Assembly: GCA_011064865.1 (NCBI GenBank)
Contig: JAAKFX010000061.1
Span: forward strand, 1 to 9,428
Reading direction: 5' to 3'
Origin: Candidatus Anoxychlamydiales bacterium
GTDB lineage: Bacteria; Chlamydiota; Chlamydiia; Chlamydiales; SM23-39
Length of the DNA: 9,428 bases
Every line of letters begins with the position of its first letter. Within the stretch, counting starts at the first letter, position 1. The position numbers and the translations under genes were made by a program. The notes under the pieces were generated by a model. The model ran no database searches. It was not told the origin of the DNA and saw nothing but the letters and a program-made list of their open reading frames with translations. Below, piece by piece: positions 5,829-9,428 of the stretch.

Positions 5829-7595
5829 ATGATAGAGACTCTTCTTATAGACTTTCTGCAAAATAGATTAACAAACGCAATACTTAAAAGTTTTGAAGAA
5901 CACTTATCAGCAAATCAAGCTATTGCAGATATTGCTGTTTGTTTAGAAGAGAAATTTGGTCATTATCAATGCAATAGTGCTTTAAAACTTGCTAAAATCT
6001 TAAAAAATAATCCTAAACAAATAGCTGAAAAAATAATTTCAAATATTGATCTAATAGAGGATGGAAAGGAAGTTTTTTCAAAAATAGAAATTGCAAATCC
6101 AGGCTTTATAAATTTAACTCTTTCCAATGATTTTTTATCAGCTATTATAAATAAAAATTTATCAGATCCAAGATTAGGTGTTAAAAAATCTACAAAAACT
6201 AAAAAGATAATTGTAGAGTTTTCATCACCAAATATTGCAAAAGAGCTTCATGTTGGACATTTAAGATCTACTATAATTGGTGATTCAATAGCTAGGCTTT
6301 TTGAGTTTTTAGGAGAGGATGTTTTAAGATTAAATCACGTAGGCGATTGGGGTACTCAATTTGGGATGCTCATCAACTATTTAAAAAAATACGAGCCAAA
6401 AGTTTTAAGCGGAGAAAAAGTTACCGATTTAAGTACTTTGACTACTTGGTATAAAGAAGCTAAAAAACTATTTGATCAAGATCCAAATTTTAAAAAAGAC
6501 TCTCAATTAGAAGTTGTAAATCTGCAAAAAAAAGAAAAAACAGCTATTCACGCTTGGGAAATTATCTATGATATCTCAAGAAGAGCTTTTAATGAAATTT
6601 ACTCTCTTTTAGATATCAAACTTCAAGAAAGAGGGGAATCTTTTTATAATGATGATCTTCCAATACTTGTCAAAGATCTAGAAGATAAAAAATTAATAAA
6701 AATATCAGATGGTGCGAAATGTATCTTTATTGAAGGGTTTAAAACTAGAGAAGGTAATCCCTTGCCTGTTATGGTTCAAAAATCAGATGGTGGATACAAC
6801 TACGATACTACAGATATCGCAGCTTTTAGACATAGATGCAATGTTGAAAATGCTGCTAGAATAATTATCGTAACAGACTCTGGGCAATCTCTTCATTTTC
6901 AAATGATTTATCAAGCTGTTATTAAAGCAAAATATCTAGATCCAAATAAAACTCGATTTGATCATGTAACTTTTGGGGTTGTTTTAGCAGAAGATAAGAA
7001 AAAATTTAAAACAAGAGAAGGGGAGACTACTAAACTTATCGATCTATTATATAAAGCAGTAGATGGAGCTAAAAAGATTTTAAAAGATAGACTCAAACAT
7101 ATCGATAAAAACACTTTAGATGAATATTCAAAAAATTTAGGTATCAGTGCTGTAAAATATGCAGATCTTTCAAATCATAGAATCAAAGATTATGTTTTTT
7201 CTTATGATAAAATGCTCTCTTTAGAGGGTAATACTGCTGCCTTTTTGTTCTATTCATACGTCAGAATTCTATCTATTAAGAAAAAGGTCAACGAAGATAT
7301 CGAAAAAATCTTAAAAAGTAGTGAAATTGATCTAAAACATCCATCAGAGACAGCTTTAGCCTTGCATTTAGTGAGATTTGCTGAAATTTTAAATCTTATG
7401 TCTCGAGATCTTCTGCCTAATAGATTAACCGATTATTTATATGATCTCGCCACAAAATTTAATATCTTTTTTAGAGATTGTAGAGTTGAAGGCTCATTAG
7501 AGCAAAACTCTAGACTTCTACTTTGTCATATGTGCCAAAAAGTTTTAAAAGCAGGTTTTGATATCTTAGGCTTGAAACCTCTCGATAGAATGTAA
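5829..7595 (+). CDS. argS: Arginyl-tRNA synthetase
   Basis: This class I synthetase charges tRNA-Arg with arginine in the cytoplasm. The 588-residue length is normal. The N-terminal tRNA-contacting domain (about 1-115) ends in FSSPNIAKELHVGHLRS, whose HVGH (141-144) is the HIGH signature. RLNHVGDWGTQFGML (167-181) and the DTTDIAAFRHR segment (326-336) are diagnostic of ArgRS. The KMSK position reads KFKTREGE (392-399), the non-canonical form common in ArgRS. The C-terminal DALR anticodon domain ends with the usual PLDRM. The ATG is two bases after the ldh stop with no own ribosome site, so translation is probably coupled to ldh. Confidence 0.97.
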   Translation: MIETLLIDFLQNRLTNAILKSFEEHLSANQAIADIAVCLEEKFGHYQCNSALKLAKILKNNPKQIAEKIISNIDLIEDGKEVFSKIEIANPGFINLTLSNDFLSAIINKNLSDPRLGVKKSTKTKKIIVEFSSPNIAKELHVGHLRSTIIGDSIARLFEFLGEDVLRLNHVGDWGTQFGMLINYLKKYEPKVLSGEKVTDLSTLTTWYKEAKKLFDQDPNFKKDSQLEVVNLQKKEKTAIHAWEIIYDISRRAFNEIYSLLDIKLQERGESFYNDDLPILVKDLEDKKLIKISDGAKCIFIEGFKTREGNPLPVMVQKSDGGYNYDTTDIAAFRHRCNVENAARIIIVTDSGQSLHFQMIYQAVIKAKYLDPNKTRFDHVTFGVVLAEDKKKFKTREGETTKLIDLLYKAVDGAKKILKDRLKHIDKNTLDEYSKNLGISAVKYADLSNHRIKDYVFSYDKMLSLEGNTAAFLFYSYVRILSIKKKVNEDIEKILKSSEIDLKHPSETALALHLVRFAEILNLMSRDLLPNRLTDYLYDLATKFNIFFRDCRVEGSLEQNSRLLLCHMCQKVLKAGFDILGLKPLDRM

Positions 7596-7644
7596 AATAA
7601 TGTTTAAAAAACAGCTGATTTTTCAAGGAATCAATTGATCCAAG

Positions 7645-7682
7645 TTTGGACCATGTTTAATATGGTCTCAAATGAGACCATA
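7645..7682. terminator. Hairpin between convergent argS and DUF190 genes, with a competing fold
   Basis: TATGGTCTCA (7661-7670) and TGAGACCATA (7673-7682) are perfectly complementary, giving a 9-10 bp stem. The same left arm can instead pair with TTTGGACCAT (7645-7654), with one bulged base. The gene ends at 7595 and 7702 converge on this region, so a bidirectional terminator is the simplest reading. The downstream T-run on the plus strand (about 7695-7701) is some 13 bases from the stem, which is atypical for an intrinsic terminator. Confidence 0.5.
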
Positions 7683-7701
7683 AAGTTTATTAGGATTTTT
7701 T

Positions 7702-8022
7702 CTAGCTTTCGATGGTTCTTCCATATTCAACTTCTGAAATAGTATAAAATAGATTGATTTTTTCTTCTTTTAATAGATTTAGAAAAGATCTCACTTTGTC
7801 TTTATTCATAATAAATGAAATTGTGACAGGTACAGCGCTAGTTAATTCAAAAAAATGCTCTTCTTGAATTTTCCCCAGCTGTCCATATCCGGCAATTGCT
7901 CGAAATACATTTCCGCCTGCAATATTATTTTTTTTAGCAAGCTTAAGTACCCTTTCATATAGAAGAATTCCCTTATATTTTTCTTTTTCATACGTATAGA
8001 TTTGTAAACAAACGTGTTTCAT
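7702..8022 (-). CDS. DUF190 PII-like protein, crcB partner
   Basis: This 106-residue cytoplasmic protein of the DUF190 family has a ferredoxin-like fold related to PII regulators. The family signature is visible as KGILLYERVLKLAKKNNIAGGNVFRAIAGYG (17-47), followed by the strand AVPVTISFIMNKDKV. Length is typical. DUF190 genes commonly sit beside crcB, as here, where they are thought to modulate or accompany the fluoride channel; the exact role is unknown. The ATG is eight bases after the crcB stop, and its strong ribosome site overlaps that stop. Confidence 0.88.
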   Translation of the reverse strand: MKHVCLQIYTYEKEKYKGILLYERVLKLAKKNNIAGGNVFRAIAGYGQLGKIQEEHFFELTSAVPVTISFIMNKDKVRSFLNLLKEEKINLFYTISEVEYGRTIES

Positions 8023-8025
8023 AAG

Positions 8026-8032
8026 CTCTCCT
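8026..8032 (-). promoter_or_regulatory. Strong ribosome site of the DUF190 gene overlapping the crcB stop
   Basis: AGGAGAG on the minus strand, its AGGAG core five bases before the ATG at 8022. Its first two bases are the last two of the crcB TAG (8033-8031). AGCT on each side (8036-8039 and 8024-8027) could form a short stem with the site in the loop. Confidence 0.6.
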
Positions 8033-8414
8033 AATAGCTGAATACTTTGACAGAATAAAGGCCTAAAAAAGTTGCAAAAATGCTACCAGCTACATGGGAA
8101 ATAATCGTAATAGATGACCATAAATACTGTCCATGTGTCATTAAGTTTACGGTTTCTGCTGAAAAAGTAGAAAATGTTGTTAAGCTTCCTAAAAATCCTG
8201 TGGCGATGGCTAGTTTTATTGCATCTGGAAAAAATCTATGATCTTTAGTTACCCCCATAAAAATACCCATCAAAAACCCACCAATGATATTTGCAAAAAA
8301 GGTCCCAAGCGGCATAGTTGGAAAGATAGAGTTCATAGAAAGCCCAAGACCATATCGCAGCAAAGCCCCAGTAGATGCTCCAATACAGATAGATAAGATT
8401 TGCGATAGTATCAT
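8031..8414 (-). CDS. crcB: CrcB/Fluc fluoride channel
   Basis: This is a small inner-membrane protein that forms a dual-topology dimer and lets fluoride leave the cell. The 127 residues hold four hydrophobic segments, the usual length. Family motifs are GASTGALLRYGLG (12-24), GTFFANIIGGFLMG (37-50) with N42, and GFLGSLTTFSTF (73-84). The last carries the pore phenylalanines F81 and F84 and the central sodium-site turn. A single crcB copy with all motifs suggests a homodimer rather than a paired-gene heterodimer. The ATG at 8414 has no convincing ribosome site. The 155-base leader back to the radical SAM gene contains a riboswitch-like element. It forms an operon with the DUF190 gene. Confidence 0.95.
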   Translation of the reverse strand: MILSQILSICIGASTGALLRYGLGLSMNSIFPTMPLGTFFANIIGGFLMGIFMGVTKDHRFFPDAIKLAIATGFLGSLTTFSTFSAETVNLMTHGQYLWSSITIISHVAGSIFATFLGLYSVKVFSY

Positions 8415-8455
8415 AAAAAGTATCTTTTTTTCTTTTTTATATAATAATTGTTTTT

Positions 8456-8508
8456 AAAAGACAGTAGGTTTTTATCTCAAACTCGAGTAATCGGTAAAAC
8501 CATCTTTT
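8456..8508 (-). promoter_or_regulatory. Structured crcB leader, possible degenerate fluoride riboswitch
   Basis: Read on the minus strand, GATGGTTTT (8504-8496) is followed by a short CTC/GAG stem and then AAAACCTACTG (8472-8462). GGTTTT and AAAACC are perfectly complementary over six bases. The canonical crcB motif has GATGG in a loop that pairs with the stretch ending in CCTAC, in the same order and upstream of the same gene. Against it, the first stem that should flank GATGG cannot form, because A-runs precede it, and the conserved UGAUG reads GAGAU. An alternative is a simple interrupted hairpin, as AAAAGA (8508-8503) also pairs with TCTTTT (8461-8456). A weak upstream promoter TTGTAA-19-TTATAA (8575-8545) is possible. 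Confidence 0.35.
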
Positions 8509-8559
8509 TTTTTATATTTTTCTGAAAATTTCCATAGTTCTTTTTTATAAGAAGCTAAT

Positions 8560-8584
8560 AAAAAACAACTTACAATATTAAGCT
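8560..8584 (-). terminator. Weak intrinsic terminator of the epmB-like gene
   Basis: On the minus strand AGCTTA (8584-8579) pairs with TAAGTT (8572-8567), including one G-U pair, around a six-base loop. One G and six T (8565-8560) follow. The stem includes the stop codon. It is short and AT-rich, so read-through into crcB is plausible. Confidence 0.3.
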
Positions 8585-9428
8585 TTTATTCTTTTGATTT
8601 GGTATTTCTTGGACATATTTAGGAACTAGATATCCAGATAGATTCTCATTTAATTTTTTAATCAAATCTTTACCTGCTTTTTTAGATACTTCAAAATGCG
8701 TTGATCCTTTCACTTTATCTAAATGATATAAATAGTAAGGGACAATTCCAATTGAGATTAATTTTTGAGATAAGAGTTGTAAAGTTTCAAAATCATCGTT
8801 TATGCCTTTTAAAAGTACAGCTTGATTAAAAAGTAAATAATTTTGTTTTTTTAACTTTTGAATAGCTTTTATGACTCTACTATCGATCTCTTTTGGATGA
8901 TTTATATGAAAAATAAAAACTATCTGTTTTTTTACATTTTTTAAGATTTTTAAAAAATTTTGATCTATTCTATTAGGATAACCAATAATATATCTTGTAT
9001 GGAATCTCAAAATCTTTAAATGAGAGATTTTATCTAGCTTTTGAAATAAATTTTCTAAATCACTATTTGTTAAAGATAAAGGATCGCCTCCGCTTAAAAT
9101 AAGTTCATTTATTGTTTTATCTTTTTTGATAAGCTCTATTTCATTATCAAACTTTTTATCTTCTTGCTTTTCAAAATATTTTCTAAAACAATATCTGCAA
9201 TGCATTGCGCAGGAGTTTGTGCAGATTAAAAGAGCTCTATTTTTATACTTTTTTAAAAGTTTTGATTTTTTGAAATTTATCTCACATAAAGGATCTTGAA
9301 TGTAGTCATTTTTTTGAATATTTTCATCTATAAGAGGCACAAATTGTCTCAAAATTGGATCGGATAAATCGTTTTTTTTGATCTTTTTAGCTAAATCATA
9401 AGGTAGAAGCAAAGGAAAATCAGCTTTT
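8570..9428 (-). CDS. epmB: EpmB/KamA-type radical SAM lysine 2,3-aminomutase, 5'-truncated
   Basis: The frame runs off the right edge. The residues before the apparent TTG start at 9412 read KADFP and continue the family N-terminus, so that TTG is an internal Leu. The visible ~285 residues cover the whole radical SAM core. CAMHCRYC (CxxxCxxC, TGC codons near 9211-9188) binds the 4Fe-4S cluster, followed by LILSGGDPLSL, RFHTRYIIGYPNRI, HINHPKEID and NQAVLLKGIND. PYYLYHLDKVKGSTHF and GYLVPKYVQEIP, ending soon after, fit EpmB rather than the longer catabolic KamA. EpmB converts alpha-lysine to beta-lysine, which EpmA attaches to elongation factor P to help ribosomes through polyproline. The substrate role is inferred; a KamA-like aminomutase of other use is the alternative. 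Confidence 0.88.
   Translation of the reverse strand, partial: KADFPLLLPYDLAKKIKKNDLSDPILRQFVPLIDENIQKNDYIQDPLCEINFKKSKLLKKYKNRALLICTNSCAMHCRYCFRKYFEKQEDKKFDNEIELIKKDKTINELILSGGDPLSLTNSDLENLFQKLDKISHLKILRFHTRYIIGYPNRIDQNFLKILKNVKKQIVFIFHINHPKEIDSRVIKAIQKLKKQNYLLFNQAVLLKGINDDFETLQLLSQKLISIGIVPYYLYHLDKVKGSTHFEVSKKAGKDLIKKLNENLSGYLVPKYVQEIPNQKNKSLIL

Noticed and set aside
8415..8455. Promoter or binding site in the A/T homopolymer tract before crcB
   Set aside because: The low-complexity sequence matches many weak hexamers; nothing stands out above chance.
9410..9412. TTG at 9412 as the start of the radical SAM gene
   Set aside because: Codons upstream to the window edge continue the family sequence (ADFP before LLLP), so the gene is cut by the window, not started here.

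Overview
The window is an AT-rich bacterial chromosome segment, and it most resembles a member of the Chlamydiae outside the classical pathogens (a Parachlamydia, Simkania or Rhabdochlamydia type organism). The main argument is the minus-strand run of a chlamydial conserved hypothetical protein, tsaE and a dnaQ-like exonuclease. From memory this is the order of CT538-CT537-CT536 in Chlamydia trachomatis. A leucine-dehydrogenase-like enzyme and weak or absent Shine-Dalgarno sequences also fit. The assignment is inference, not a database result.

Layout. Positions 1-2441 (+) hold the 3' end of a very large repetitive protein. Its frame is open from the left edge, so the true start lies outside. 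The visible part is Thr/Asn/Gly/Ser-rich beta-repeat modules followed by an unlike Lys/Phe/Tyr-rich tail. Converging on it from the right is the minus-strand operon DUF2709-like gene, tsaE, dnaQ-like gene (4422 down to 2468). A 240-base divergent intergenic region with candidate promoters on both strands separates that operon from ldh-argS (+, 4684-7595), whose genes are two bases apart. A hairpin-rich gap of about 100 bases follows. Then three minus-strand genes are read from the right edge: a 5'-truncated epmB/kamA-type radical SAM gene, crcB (fluoride channel) and a DUF190 PII-like gene.

How the genes fit together. Most of the window is housekeeping translation and replication: TsaE (tRNA t6A modification), ArgS (arginyl-tRNA), EpmB-like (EF-P lysine modification) and the DnaQ-like exonuclease. 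crcB plus DUF190 is a known pair linked to fluoride export. The accessory element is the giant repeat protein, probably exported or on the surface.

The most interesting non-coding signals are: a perfect 11-bp inverted repeat that places the tsaE start codon in a stem across its overlap with the upstream gene; a leader upstream of crcB that resembles part of the fluoride riboswitch but lacks its first stem; and a three-arm set of mutually exclusive hairpins between argS and the DUF190 gene. I see no tRNA, rRNA, CRISPR array, insertion sequence or clearly new multi-gene system.
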